Source: Alphaproteobacteria bacterium UBA828 (GTDB lineage: Bacteria; Pseudomonadota; Alphaproteobacteria; UBA828). From it: 29,117 nucleotides of DNA. The translations under genes were made by a program, and so were the position numbers. Below, piece by piece: positions 8,090 through 16,881 of the stretch (positions are counted from its first letter, which is position 1; each line of letters opens with the position of its first letter). Where the stretch lies: contig DBHM01000024.1 of the NCBI GenBank assembly GCA_002296185.1, positions 7,913 to 37,029 on the forward strand, in the 5' to 3' direction. Below the pieces are notes generated by a model that saw nothing but the letters and a program-made list of their open reading frames with translations, did no database searches and was not told the origin of the DNA.

Positions 8090-8848
8090 TTAACTCCTTA
8101 AATCTTGTATGGGTATATGCTTATGAAAAGGAACGCGTTTAAGCCAAAGTTTTAAGGCTTCGTAGTGGATACCAAATACAACTTTAAAGGTCATAATTGG
8201 GTCTTTGGCAAAAACAAGCAATAAAGACCAATCAGATAGTGGGAATGCTTCTGCTCTTAGAGTCGCTACCATCAAGTCTCCTATAGCACTATAAACTCTA
8301 ATGAAAAACGAGAGCTGTTTATCTTTTGTGGCTATTCTGAAACGATAGCGGGCTTCCATTCCTATAAAGGGAGATACAAAAAATGTTTTTTCTTTTTCAT
8401 GTATAATTGTACCTGATTCCAGTTCTGATTCTAATATTTCTACTGTGTAGCAATGTTGCTCGCCATGTGTATTTTTTACTTCGTATATAATTGCACCCAA
8501 TGTTCCACAGTTTTTATAACAAAGAAACACACTTAAAGGGTTAAATACATAACCTAGAATACGTGGCATAGAAAATAAATATACCTTTCCGCCATCTAAA
8601 TTTATGCTTTGTTTACTCAATTCTTCATCAACCCATTTGCGCAATGAAGTTCCATCTCTTTGTCCATGATCATTATCGTAGAAAGAAAATAAATTAAACT
8701 TGTTATATGAGAAGAGTCTTGTTTTAGAAAGTCTCTGCTCTATCATATCTATATCTAATAAAATAGATACTACACGATAGGCAAAACGATGACGTACTGG
8801 TTTGATACGACGGTGTATAACGGTTCCTCGATATAAACCTTCCTGCAT
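8090..8848 (-). CDS. DUF1365 family protein
   Basis: Protein of 252 residues with every hallmark of DUF1365: YRGTVIHRRIKPVRHRFAY near the start, FYDNDHGQRDG (56-66), MPRILGYVFNPLSVFLCY (93-110), YEVKNTHGEQHCY (121-133), FFVSPF and a C-terminal HYEALKLWLK. Its biochemical role is not established. It almost always sits between a COG2907-type FAD oxidoreductase and a CFA-type methyltransferase, as it does here, which argues for a role in modifying unsaturated acyl chains. The ATG has no clear ribosome-binding site. It is 66 bp downstream of the FAD protein and 3 bp upstream of the methyltransferase. Confidence 0.92.
   Translation of the reverse strand: MQEGLYRGTVIHRRIKPVRHRFAYRVVSILLDIDMIEQRLSKTRLFSYNKFNLFSFYDNDHGQRDGTSLRKWVDEELSKQSINLDGGKVYLFSMPRILGYVFNPLSVFLCYKNCGTLGAIIYEVKNTHGEQHCYTVEILESELESGTIIHEKEKTFFVSPFIGMEARYRFRIATKDKQLSFFIRVYSAIGDLMVATLRAEAFPLSDWSLLLVFAKDPIMTFKVVFGIHYEALKLWLKRVPFHKHIPIQDLRS
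8094..8099 (-). promoter_or_regulatory. Ribosome-binding site fixing a TTG start (CFA gene)
   Basis: AAGGAG on the minus strand, inside the last codons of the DUF1365 gene, is 7 nt from TTG at 8086-8084. It decides the start of the methyltransferase gene and implies translational coupling with DUF1365. Confidence 0.75.
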
Positions 8849-8914
8849 ATTAAATAATCGCTATTTTGCAATAATACATATTCTCTATACTACCAAACTT
8901 TTATAGACAGCCAA

Positions 8915-10201
8915 TTACCATGGTTGTCGCACCCCAAAATACCTTGCTACTTTAATCCCAGATAACAATGCATCCTCATGGAAGCCGTAGCCAAAGTAAC
9001 TCCCGCAAAACCATATATTTCCCTGGCCTTGTAATAGGTCCAGTTTCTTTCTTGCCAAAATAGCTGATGATGTAATTATTGGATGATGATATAAAAATTC
9101 TCTTTCAATACTATCTTTATTCGGTTCAATAACAGGATTAAGTGTTAGGAAAATATCTGGAAAACCCTTTATTTTATGAAGGTTATTCATCCAATATGTA
9201 ACATTAATATTATTAGAATTTAAATTTGGTTTTAAAACGTTCCAAGAAGACCACGCTTTCTTCCTTCGGGGCATTAATAATGGGTCTTTATGTAGAACTG
9301 CTCTATTTTCTTGATACTTTATTGATCCAAGAAGCTCTTTCTCTAAGGTAGTCGGATGATCTAAGATCGTAAGAGCCTCATCGGCATGTGTAGCAATTAT
9401 TACTGCATCAAAGCTTTCTCTATTACCTAGATGATCCTCAACTAATATATCATTACTATCTCTTATAACCTTTACAACCTCCCTATTACAGAAAATAGAA
9501 GCATTCATATCTTGAACCAGCTTTGTAACATATGATCTACTTCCATCTTTAATTGTTTTCCAAATAGGCCGATTTCTAAATTGTAATAGAGCGTGATTAT
9601 TAAAAAAAGAAAAGACACTGGATATGGGAAAATCAGTGGCTGTTGAGAGGGGAACAGACCAGATAGCACCAATCATAGGAAGAATATGATACTCTATGAA
9701 TTTTTTACTATAATTACACTCATAAAGAAAATCTCCTACCGTCTTCTGATGATCGTCAATATTCACAAATTGTCTTCCTGAATTATAAAATCTCAATAAA
9801 TCGATCAACATACACCAATGGGATATTGCAAAAATATTCTTTCTTTGGGCAAAAAATCCATCAAAACCATTACTGCAATACTCTAGATTTGGATCACCCA
9901 TACTTACTGAGAATGACATATTACTATCAACACTTTTTATATTTAGATAATCTAGTAATTGACATAAGTTAGGATAATTAATTGTATTAAAGACAACAAA
10001 TCCTGTATCTATATTATAGCTATTATTATTCGAGGATACTTCTACGGTGTTACTATGCCCTCCAACATAATTATTACTCTCAAATAGCGTAACAGAGTAT
10101 TTTTTTGATAAGAGCCATGCGGTAATAAGGCCAGCAATGCCTGAACCGACTACCGCTACCTTTTTAATTTCTTTATTGGACTTAGTGTTAGATTGAGTCA
10201 T
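8915..10201 (-). CDS. FAD-dependent amine-oxidase-like protein (COG2907 type)
   Basis: Predicted flavoprotein of 428 residues. The dinucleotide-binding fold is at the N-terminus: VAVVGSGIAG (15-24), the ribose-binding acidic residue Glu41 in LFESNNYVGGHS, then NIDTGFVVFN. The C-terminal FAD-contact block reads CGSYFGYGFHEDALLSG (about 402-418). It is first in the minus-strand lipid operon (FAD protein, DUF1365, methyltransferase, DUF3833). In Rhodobacter, genes of this kind are reported in the singlet-oxygen (RpoE-ChrR) response and some have roles in furan fatty acid formation; this is recalled knowledge, and neither RpoE nor ChrR is in the window. I could not find a convincing promoter in the 117-bp spacer upstream. 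Confidence 0.9.
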   Translation of the reverse strand: MTQSNTKSNKEIKKVAVVGSGIAGLITAWLLSKKYSVTLFESNNYVGGHSNTVEVSSNNNSYNIDTGFVVFNTINYPNLCQLLDYLNIKSVDSNMSFSVSMGDPNLEYCSNGFDGFFAQRKNIFAISHWCMLIDLLRFYNSGRQFVNIDDHQKTVGDFLYECNYSKKFIEYHILPMIGAIWSVPLSTATDFPISSVFSFFNNHALLQFRNRPIWKTIKDGSRSYVTKLVQDMNASIFCNREVVKVIRDSNDILVEDHLGNRESFDAVIIATHADEALTILDHPTTLEKELLGSIKYQENRAVLHKDPLLMPRRKKAWSSWNVLKPNLNSNNINVTYWMNNLHKIKGFPDIFLTLNPVIEPNKDSIEREFLYHHPIITSSAILARKKLDLLQGQGNIWFCGSYFGYGFHEDALLSGIKVARYFGVRQPW

Positions 10202-10318
10202 TAATTAAATAGACGCTCTATATTTGCAAAGGCTATTAATTCATAAATAATTAGATGGTTGGTTAGTTATAGTTGTTTCATTGTTTATATTTTTTTCAAA
10301 GAAATATATCCAAATATT

Positions 10319-10825
10319 TTAATGTTGGTGAGGTTTTTCATAATTTGACCAAGTCTGCTCATAGCTATGTGAGCTAATTTCTATAATATTTCCCCAAGGG
10401 TCTTCACAGTAGCAAACTTTATAAGGCTTTTCTGGCCATAATTGCCATATCTGAGAACGTTTTTTACCGCCAGTAGTTGCTATTTTCTCAACAAGTTCTT
10501 CAATATTTGGATCAGTGATACAGATATGAAAAATACCAGTTTTCCAATACTCAAAGTTATTTTCAGGTTTAGTGGTCTTTGGTTTACTGAATTCAAATAG
10601 TTCAATTCCTATCCCATCACCTGTTGAAAGGTGCGCCATCTTAATACTTTCAAAACCCTCTCCAAATATATCGGCTACGATCTTTGAGAAATATCCTCCA
10701 TCGTCCACAATAAGTGTTGGATTCATAAGAATACTACATTCGATAATTGAACTATACCATTTTGCAGCTGCATCAATATCGGTTACAGTTATTCCGACAT
10801 GATTCATTGTTTTTGCAATAGCCAT
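10319..10825 (-). CDS. VOC (glyoxalase/dioxygenase superfamily) protein
   Basis: Single-gene vicinal-oxygen-chelate protein of 168 residues with two beta-alpha-beta-beta-beta modules: NHVGITVTDIDAAAKWY (8-24) and the second module from about IFHICITDPNIEEL (98-111). Likely metal ligands are His9, Glu75 (GIGIELFEF), His100 and Glu149 (GNIIEIS), the pattern of metal-dependent glyoxalase-like enzymes. The substrate cannot be read from the sequence. The ATG has a clear AGGAG site 7 nt upstream. It is transcribed divergently from the RutA-like gene across a 107-116 bp AT-rich spacer, so the two may share control. Confidence 0.85.
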   Translation of the reverse strand: MAIAKTMNHVGITVTDIDAAAKWYSSIIECSILMNPTLIVDDGGYFSKIVADIFGEGFESIKMAHLSTGDGIGIELFEFSKPKTTKPENNFEYWKTGIFHICITDPNIEELVEKIATTGGKKRSQIWQLWPEKPYKVCYCEDPWGNIIEISSHSYEQTWSNYEKPHQH

Positions 10826-10899
10826 AGATTTACTCCTATATATTTTAATTATATAATAATTCCTTGTTCTATATTAATATGATTAATTAAATAGAGTCT

Positions 10900-10916
10900 A
10901 TTATCCATGGACTAAT
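10900..10916. promoter_or_regulatory. Imperfect palindrome between divergent genes (possible operator)
   Basis: ATTA-T-CCATGG-AC-TAAT is an inverted repeat centred on CCATGG. It lies 26 bp upstream of the RutA-like ATG and downstream of a poor promoter-like pair (TTGTTC at 10864-10869, TTAAAT at 10887-10892, 17-nt spacing). An operator function is only a guess from position and symmetry. Confidence 0.25.
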
Positions 10917-10941
10917 CATAAACACTTGAGCGGTGAATGTA

Positions 10942-11988
10942 ATGAAGTTTGGTGTTTTCCTTCCTAATGGAAGTAATGGTTATGTGCTTTCTGAAGCTCT
11001 GGAGCCTTATTTGCCAACTTATGAGCACCAAAGGTCTATTGTAATTGAGGCCGAGAAACAGGGTCTATCTTTTGCTTTACCCATGATTAAGTTTAGAGGT
11101 TTTGGTGGTGCAACAGGCTACTGGGATCACTGTCTTGAGCCTTTTACATTAATCGCGGCACTAGCTACTGAAACAAAAAATATCACCTTTGTTCCGACGG
11201 TCGCATTATTAGCTTTGCATCCCGTATATACTGCAAGGACGATGGCAACGTTATCAAATATTAGTAAAGGGAGGGTGGGGCTGAATATTGTAACTGGATG
11301 GAATCGACCAGAATATGAGCAGATGGGGTTATGGCCTGGAGATGATTACTATGAACATCGTTATGATTTTGCCTCTGAATATCTGAACGTTTTGCAAGAC
11401 TTGTGGTCAACTGGTAAATGTACAAGACAGAGTAATTATTGGGATCTAAAAGACTGTCATTGTTTCCCAACTCCTGACTGCGAAATTCCAATATTTAGTG
11501 CTGGTCAGTCACCAAGCGGGGTAGATTTTTGTCGTAAATTCGCAGATTTTCGTTTTGTGTTTGGTCATCCAGAGATGTTGAAAAAACTAGAGCAAGAAAA
11601 GTTAGAAGGCCATAAAGAAAAATATGGAACATACCTTTTGTTTCATATGATTGTGGAGTCTTCAGACCAGCTTGCTAAGAAGATAGGTGAAGATATAATT
11701 GCAAAAGCAGATAAAGTGGCTATTAGTAATCAGATTTCTAGCGCAAGCCTAGATACGAACCCTGGAGGTACAAGTGAGGCTATGCGGTCATCTTTAGATA
11801 AGTCTCTAGAAGATGGAAACGCTGCATTCAATATTATCCCTGTTATACACGGTTCTCCAAAAACTGTGGCTATGAAGATCCAAGAATTATCTGAAAAGAC
11901 AGGAGCTGATGGTTTTATGTTTAGCTGGAATAATTTTGAGAGCGGAATAAAAGTTTTTGGTCAAGACGTGCTGCCTCACATCTCTTAA
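10942..11988 (+). CDS. rutA: RutA-like LLM-class flavin-dependent monooxygenase
   Basis: Luciferase-like FMN-dependent monooxygenase of 348 residues, strongly resembling RutA, which opens the uracil or thymine ring with FMNH2 and O2. Landmarks along the protein are MKFGVFLPNGSNG at the start, MIKFRGFGGATGYWDH, NIVTGWNRPEYEQMG, WPGDDYYEHRYDF and IFSAGQSPSG. ATG 10942 matches the RutA core start (MKIGVF-like); the in-frame GTG at 10933 adds three residues. The ribosome-binding site is weak (GAGCGG). None of rutB-rutG flank it, so either the pathway is split or the substrate is another heterocycle. It converges on the dehydrogenase gene at 12019. Family assignment is firm, pyrimidine specificity moderate. 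Confidence 0.85.
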   Translation: MKFGVFLPNGSNGYVLSEALEPYLPTYEHQRSIVIEAEKQGLSFALPMIKFRGFGGATGYWDHCLEPFTLIAALATETKNITFVPTVALLALHPVYTARTMATLSNISKGRVGLNIVTGWNRPEYEQMGLWPGDDYYEHRYDFASEYLNVLQDLWSTGKCTRQSNYWDLKDCHCFPTPDCEIPIFSAGQSPSGVDFCRKFADFRFVFGHPEMLKKLEQEKLEGHKEKYGTYLLFHMIVESSDQLAKKIGEDIIAKADKVAISNQISSASLDTNPGGTSEAMRSSLDKSLEDGNAAFNIIPVIHGSPKTVAMKIQELSEKTGADGFMFSWNNFESGIKVFGQDVLPHIS

Positions 11989-12018
11989 ATTTAAACCTCT
12001 AATTATATGAGAAAAAAT

Positions 12019-12906
12019 TTATTTATTTTGTAATAAATCTATAAGGCTTGAGGTATCCCATCTACCCCCACCACGCTTCTGTACATGAGCATAAAACTGA
12101 TCTACCAAAGCACTCATTGGTAGCCTAGATCCATTATTATTTGATTCTGATAAACAGAGATTCAAATCTTTACGCATCCAATCTACTGCAAAGCCAAAAT
12201 TAAATTCACCCTTCAGCATAGTATGCCCACGATTTTCCATCTGCCATGATTGAGCTGCCCCCTTAGATATTACTTCTAGGACTTTTTCGCCATCTAGTCC
12301 TGCATTTTGAGCAAATGCTATGCCTTCAGAAAGTCCTTGAAGTACACCTGCGATACATATTTGATTAACCATTTTAGTGAGCTGGCCATATCCGGCGGGG
12401 CCCATATAAGTAATATTGCGAGCGAACACATCCATTACAGGGTGAGCCTCATTAAATGCATTCTCTGTGCCACCAACCATTATAGTTAGGGCTCCATTTT
12501 CTGCTCCTGCTTGTCCTCCGGAAACAGGTGCATCAAGAAAACTTATTTCATGTCTTTGGAACTCATCTGATAGTTCTTTTGCGATTTCTGCTGAAGCTGT
12601 TGTATGGTCAACAAAGATTGACCCAGAATTCATTCCTTTTAGGGCTCCGTTGTCTCCATAGATAACTTGCCGTAAGTCAGGGTCTGCGCCAACACAACAA
12701 AAAACAATATCTTTACCTTGGCTGGCTTCAGCAGGAGAGTCTGCTTTATTACCCTTAAATTCATTAATCCATTTTTCTGATCTTGCACTTGTCCTGTTAT
12801 AAACAGTTATATTATATCCACTTGATGCTAAATGACCCGCCATTGGATATCCCATAACTCCTAGACCAAGAAAGGCTACTTTTTTGCTCTGTTGTTCTTT
12901 AGACAT
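12019..12906 (-). CDS. NAD(P)-dependent beta-hydroxyacid dehydrogenase (GarR/HIBADH family)
   Basis: Member of the 3-hydroxyisobutyrate / tartronate-semialdehyde reductase family, 295 residues. It has the Rossmann motif GLGVMG (14-19), substrate-binding DAPVSGGQAGAENG (125-138), catalytic Lys178 and Asn181 in GQLTKMVNQ, and KDLNLCL near residue 245. It interconverts a beta-hydroxyacid and its semialdehyde; tartronate, methylmalonate or malonate semialdehyde are all possible. Malonic semialdehyde would connect it to the final Rut step, but that is inference. AAGGAG lies 7 nt before the ATG. It follows phnW on the same strand after 86 bp, a gap long enough for separate transcription. Confidence 0.9.
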   Translation of the reverse strand: MSKEQQSKKVAFLGLGVMGYPMAGHLASSGYNITVYNRTSARSEKWINEFKGNKADSPAEASQGKDIVFCCVGADPDLRQVIYGDNGALKGMNSGSIFVDHTTASAEIAKELSDEFQRHEISFLDAPVSGGQAGAENGALTIMVGGTENAFNEAHPVMDVFARNITYMGPAGYGQLTKMVNQICIAGVLQGLSEGIAFAQNAGLDGEKVLEVISKGAAQSWQMENRGHTMLKGEFNFGFAVDWMRKDLNLCLSESNNNGSRLPMSALVDQFYAHVQKRGGGRWDTSSLIDLLQNK

Positions 12907-12992
12907 GTTTATCTCCTTAAAAAAACCTCATCAAGATCCTGATTGATAAAATAGTTACAAAACTATATTTAAATAAATCAATTCATTATCAT

Positions 12993-14129
12993 CTAATTAT
13001 AAAGCGACTCCTGGTTAGGGTCGATATTAAGAATGCTCAGTGCTGCACGTGTTTCAGAAATAAATTTTTCTATGTCTATATAACTTATATTGCCTATACA
13101 GCCTATTCGAAAAGTAGGATACTTCGTCAGTTTCCCAGGATATATAGTAAACCCCTTTTTTCTAAGAATTTCAAAAAAATTATCAAAATTGAATTTGGGA
13201 TTAGATGGCATGTGGAATGTAACAATAATAGGAGCTTGAATATCGTCATTTAATAAGGACCTAAACCCTATTTTTTTCATTCCATCAACTAATGTTTTAC
13301 AATTCTCAAAGTATCTTGCAAACCTTCCTGCAACCCCTCCTTCATTATCAAGAATATCTAGAGCCTTGTCCAGTGCAGCCAGCACATGAGTTGGGGGTGT
13401 AAATCTCCATTGACCTGAATTTTCAAATTCAGCCCATTGATCAAATATATCAAGACTTATACTGCTACTATTTGAGTGGAAATTAGAGAGTAACTCTTCT
13501 CTTGCTATAACAAATCCAATTCCAGGAACACCCTCGATGCATTTGTTGCTAGATGCAATTAATATATCTACTGGTGTTCTACTTATATCGTATGGTATCC
13601 CTGCAAATGTACTCATAGAGTCTAAAATAAGTATTTTTCCTGAATCTTGAACAATCTTTGATACTTCATTAAGTGGATTTAGAACTCCAGTTGTTGTTTC
13701 GCAATGAACTAAAAATACATGGGATATAGATTTATTTTTAAATATAGCATCCTGTATTAATTCAGGATCAATAGGGCGGTCTTCTGGATGATTCAGTGCT
13801 ATAATTGGTCGATCAAGACGATTTAGAATCTTACTTGCTCTTTCTCCATATGCTCCATTCTTAATAACCAGGGTATGTGTTTTTTTAGATGTAAGGGTAT
13901 TGAGGGCAGCTTCTATTGCAAATGTTCCACTGCCTTGTATCGGAATACATGTATGGGTATTATAAGCACCGGATATTTTGAGTAATCTTTGACGAATTTT
14001 TCTAGTAAGTGCTATGAAATCTTTATCCCGTGACCCCCAGTCGACTAGCATCGATTCTTTTACTTCTATATGTGTATTTAGTGGTCCTGGAGTTAAAAGG
14101 ATTTGTTCTTTGTTAGGGTCTTTACTCAC
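12993..14129 (-). CDS. phnW: PhnW-like 2-aminoethylphosphonate aminotransferase
   Basis: Class V PLP aminotransferase of 378 residues closely following PhnW from end to end: LLTPGPLNT (11-19), QGSGTFAIEA (65-74), NGAYGERA (91-98), HCETTTGVLNP (142-152), ILDSMSTFAGIP (168-179), PLP-Lys196 in SSNKCIEGVPG, WRFTPPTHV and FTIYPGKL. PhnW converts 2-aminoethylphosphonate plus pyruvate to phosphonoacetaldehyde plus alanine. No phnX, phnY/phnA, regulator or phosphonate transporter is in the window, so a related amine or glyoxylate substrate is possible. The GTG start overlaps the upstream stop by one base (TAGTG), with AGGGA 8 nt upstream, so it is coupled to the molybdopterin gene. Confidence 0.85.
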   Translation of the reverse strand: MSKDPNKEQILLTPGPLNTHIEVKESMLVDWGSRDKDFIALTRKIRQRLLKISGAYNTHTCIPIQGSGTFAIEAALNTLTSKKTHTLVIKNGAYGERASKILNRLDRPIIALNHPEDRPIDPELIQDAIFKNKSISHVFLVHCETTTGVLNPLNEVSKIVQDSGKILILDSMSTFAGIPYDISRTPVDILIASSNKCIEGVPGIGFVIAREELLSNFHSNSSSISLDIFDQWAEFENSGQWRFTPPTHVLAALDKALDILDNEGGVAGRFARYFENCKTLVDGMKKIGFRSLLNDDIQAPIIVTFHMPSNPKFNFDNFFEILRKKGFTIYPGKLTKYPTFRIGCIGNISYIDIEKFISETRAALSILNIDPNQESLYN

Positions 14130-15790
14130 TATTTGATTCCCTGTGGTTTTCCTTTGCGTATCTTTTCTAAAGCGATAGGAGTATCAATATCAGTTATTAC
14201 TGATTGATTGCATTCAATTTCATAAACATAATCACTAAACTCTCCAATAAGATGGCGAGCGCCCACATCTCCCGAGACCTCTAAAATATAAGGGAAAAAT
14301 TTAGATCCCCAAAGCACTGGGTTCCCCCGTTTCCCCTTTGAAGTAGGGACGCCAATTAATTTTCCATTATCAGGGTCAAATTTGTCAATTAGTTCGTAAT
14401 ATACTTCCTCTTTGATATCCGGCATGTCTGCTAAGATTATGATTACTCCATCAATACCATTTGGAAGAGCGCGTATACCTGTTTTTAAAGAAGTACTTAC
14501 TCCATTATCGTAACTAGCATTGTGGACGAATGTTACCTTTTTATCTTTTAATAACTTTTTTATAGCTGAAGAATCATACCCAGTGACGACTATTATCGGT
14601 TTAATGCCAGCTTCTATTACCGTATCAACAGTGTGAGATACCATCGGCTTTCCATTAATATTTTCCTGTAGCTTATTAATTTTTCCCATACGCCTTGATT
14701 GACCGCCGGCGAGTATGATTGCGCCAATATGTTTTATTTTGGTTTTACTTATTTTATCTGATGAAATTTTAATTGTTTCTTTATCTATATTATCTCTTGG
14801 CATAGGTCTTGAGGTTATTTCAGTTAGTAGGCCTCCGGCTCCCATTAACATTATATCTTTAGAGCTAACATTTATTCCGCAAGCTAGCCTTTGTAAAACT
14901 AAATCAAAGCCATTAAGTTTTATAGACCGAGCGCAACCAGGTAGGCCAATTATTTTAGTTGCTCCATTGTTGGCTAAAAGTAATAAGTTTCCTGGGTCAA
15001 CAGGCATTCCAAAGTGTTCTATATTACCACCGGTATGAATAATAGATTGAGGGATTATATCACGGCGATCTACAATAGCGGAGGCAGAAGCAATAATAAT
15101 TAAATCAATATTTTTTTCTATCTCATTCTGAAGCGATATAGATATATCTTTTTCGTTATGATCACAGCGAATTTCTTGATCAATATAGTTATTAAGGGCT
15201 GATAATCTTCTACTAATCACTTGACTAGTAGAATTTAGAATACTTTCTTTAGTCCCGGGTAAGCGAGTCTGTATTAAGGAAATTTTAAGTTTTTTTATAG
15301 GTACAACCTCAATTATTGGCTTTCCCTTTTTGGCAATAGAAACACATTCATCCACTACAGGCTTGGGTGTTGAAAATGGAATAACCTTTACAGTTGCAAC
15401 TATCTGTCCTTTTTCAACTTTCTCAAAGGTATGGAGAGTACCTAATGTAAGAGTTTCATCAACTAGGTTAATAGAATCCACACTACAGGAATTTATTAAG
15501 ACTAAGCCCTCATAATTAGAGTAAATATTGCATCTCCCAGCAAAGGGTGTTCCAACCTTGACGCCATTTTCTGCAGAGGAAATGGCTAGTAGGTGTGATG
15601 CTTCATTTTCTGGTATGTCGTTATATTCAAGTTGTGCGCATGTAACTTCTTTAAGGCCATGTTCCTCGAGTAACAAGATATCATTATCATCTAATATATG
15701 TCCTTTTTTAAGGACCTTTTTATCTAAACGTGTTGTGTGAGCGAGAATAGCACCTTTTGCCTGATTGAGAGCTAATGTACCAAATTTCAT
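14129..15790 (-). CDS. Fused molybdopterin-binding / MobA-MocA-type nucleotidyltransferase
   Basis: Two-domain protein of 553 residues. Residues 1 to about 335 resemble the molybdopterin-binding (MoeA/MogA-like) region, with IIIASASAIVDRRD (231-244) and PVDPGNLLLLA (263-273). From about 353 on it is a MobA/MocA nucleotidyltransferase: IILAGGQSRRMGK (358-370), catalytic ADMPD (454-458) and GKRGNPVLWG. Such fusions modify molybdenum cofactor, probably attaching CMP (MocA-like) for xanthine or CO dehydrogenase-type enzymes, since the gene sits beside xdhC and cox genes; GMP cannot be excluded. The ATG overlaps the xdhC stop in an ATGA junction. It belongs to the minus-strand Mo-maturation run. 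Confidence 0.88.
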   Translation of the reverse strand: MKFGTLALNQAKGAILAHTTRLDKKVLKKGHILDDNDILLLEEHGLKEVTCAQLEYNDIPENEASHLLAISSAENGVKVGTPFAGRCNIYSNYEGLVLINSCSVDSINLVDETLTLGTLHTFEKVEKGQIVATVKVIPFSTPKPVVDECVSIAKKGKPIIEVVPIKKLKISLIQTRLPGTKESILNSTSQVISRRLSALNNYIDQEIRCDHNEKDISISLQNEIEKNIDLIIIASASAIVDRRDIIPQSIIHTGGNIEHFGMPVDPGNLLLLANNGATKIIGLPGCARSIKLNGFDLVLQRLACGINVSSKDIMLMGAGGLLTEITSRPMPRDNIDKETIKISSDKISKTKIKHIGAIILAGGQSRRMGKINKLQENINGKPMVSHTVDTVIEAGIKPIIVVTGYDSSAIKKLLKDKKVTFVHNASYDNGVSTSLKTGIRALPNGIDGVIIILADMPDIKEEVYYELIDKFDPDNGKLIGVPTSKGKRGNPVLWGSKFFPYILEVSGDVGARHLIGEFSDYVYEIECNQSVITDIDTPIALEKIRKGKPQGIK

Positions 15791-16815
15791 TTGTCGTTAA
15801 CCCTCTTATGGCTGTATTTTATAACTTCTGCTACGATAGAGGCTGCAATCTCAGATGGTGACTTTGATCCTATATCTAATCCTATAGGAGACTTAATTTT
15901 TCCTATATCTTCTTCTTTTAAACCTTTTTTTATGAGTCTATTTACTCTTTTCTCATGAGTGCGACTACTGCCTAGTGCTCCTATATAGAATGCAGATGAT
16001 AATATTGCAATTTCTAGCGCAGGGTCATCTATTTTCGGGTCATGTGTAAGTGTTATAATTGCTGTAGATGAAGATGCTGGATTTTTATCTAGGTAATCAT
16101 CCGGCCAATCATTATAAATTTGGGCTTCTTTAAACCTATCTGATGAAGAGAATCCTTTCCTCGGGTCAACTATACTTACCTTATAACCTATCAGTGATAA
16201 CATCTGCCATAGTATTTGTGTAATGTGAGTCGCGCCTATAATAACAGTATGTATGGGTGGTGAATGTATATGAATAAAAATTTCTGTATTATTATTTTTA
16301 TATAATAAGCTCTTTTTTTTATTTAATGCTTTGCCAGCAGTTTTTAATACTTCTAAATGAATAGAATCTCCAAATATTTCATCTTCTTCATTAACAAGTG
16401 ATCTTGTTCCTGTATGAATATCTACACATTCAGCAATTGGTGATTCTAAGGCGCGTAAAGAATTCAATTTTACAAGAACATCTATTTCTTCTTCCTTTAT
16501 TGCGGTGATGAGTATTCTAATATTACCTCCACATGAGAGGCCTACCTCCCAGGCCTCTTCATTAGATACTCCAAACTCAATAACTTCAGCTAGGCCTGTT
16601 TTAATAATTGACTTCGCTTTATCTATTACCGCTCCCTCAACACAGCCGCCCGAAACGGAGCCTTCAAATTCTCCTATTTCATCAATTAAAAGTTGGCTTC
16701 CTATTGGCCGAGGAGATGATCCCCAAGTAGAAATCACAGTCGCTATAGCAATCTCCCGTCCTTGATTTATCCAGGATTCTGCAATAGATAAGATATCTTC
16801 ATTAATTTTTTTCAT
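15787..16815 (-). CDS. xdhC: XdhC/CoxI-family molybdenum cofactor chaperone
   Basis: Protein of 342 residues with the N-terminal XdhC_CoxI domain, AIATVISTWGSSPRPIGSQL (23-42), GSVSGGCVEGAV (52-63, Cys58) and VGLSCGGNIRILI (91-103, Cys95), and a C-terminal Rossmann-like domain from about residue 185 ending in PIGLDIGSKSPSEIAASI. XdhC binds molybdenum cofactor, helps its sulfuration and inserts it into xanthine-dehydrogenase-family enzymes; CoxF/CoxI paralogues serve CO dehydrogenase. ATG 16815 has AAGGG just upstream. It is 66 bp after the MoxR gene and overlaps the nucleotidyltransferase by 4 nt. Confidence 0.92.
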   Translation of the reverse strand: MKKINEDILSIAESWINQGREIAIATVISTWGSSPRPIGSQLLIDEIGEFEGSVSGGCVEGAVIDKAKSIIKTGLAEVIEFGVSNEEAWEVGLSCGGNIRILITAIKEEEIDVLVKLNSLRALESPIAECVDIHTGTRSLVNEEDEIFGDSIHLEVLKTAGKALNKKKSLLYKNNNTEIFIHIHSPPIHTVIIGATHITQILWQMLSLIGYKVSIVDPRKGFSSSDRFKEAQIYNDWPDDYLDKNPASSSTAIITLTHDPKIDDPALEIAILSSAFYIGALGSSRTHEKRVNRLIKKGLKEEDIGKIKSPIGLDIGSKSPSEIAASIVAEVIKYSHKRVNDK

Positions 16816-16881
16816 CGGCCCTTAGAAAACAATTTATTCGAAATAAATTTGTAATTAAGTGATTTTACTTTTCAATATTTA

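Noticed and set aside
11989..12018. Bidirectional terminator between the convergent RutA-like and dehydrogenase genes
   Set aside because: The 30-bp spacer is A/T-rich but contains no stem of useful length.
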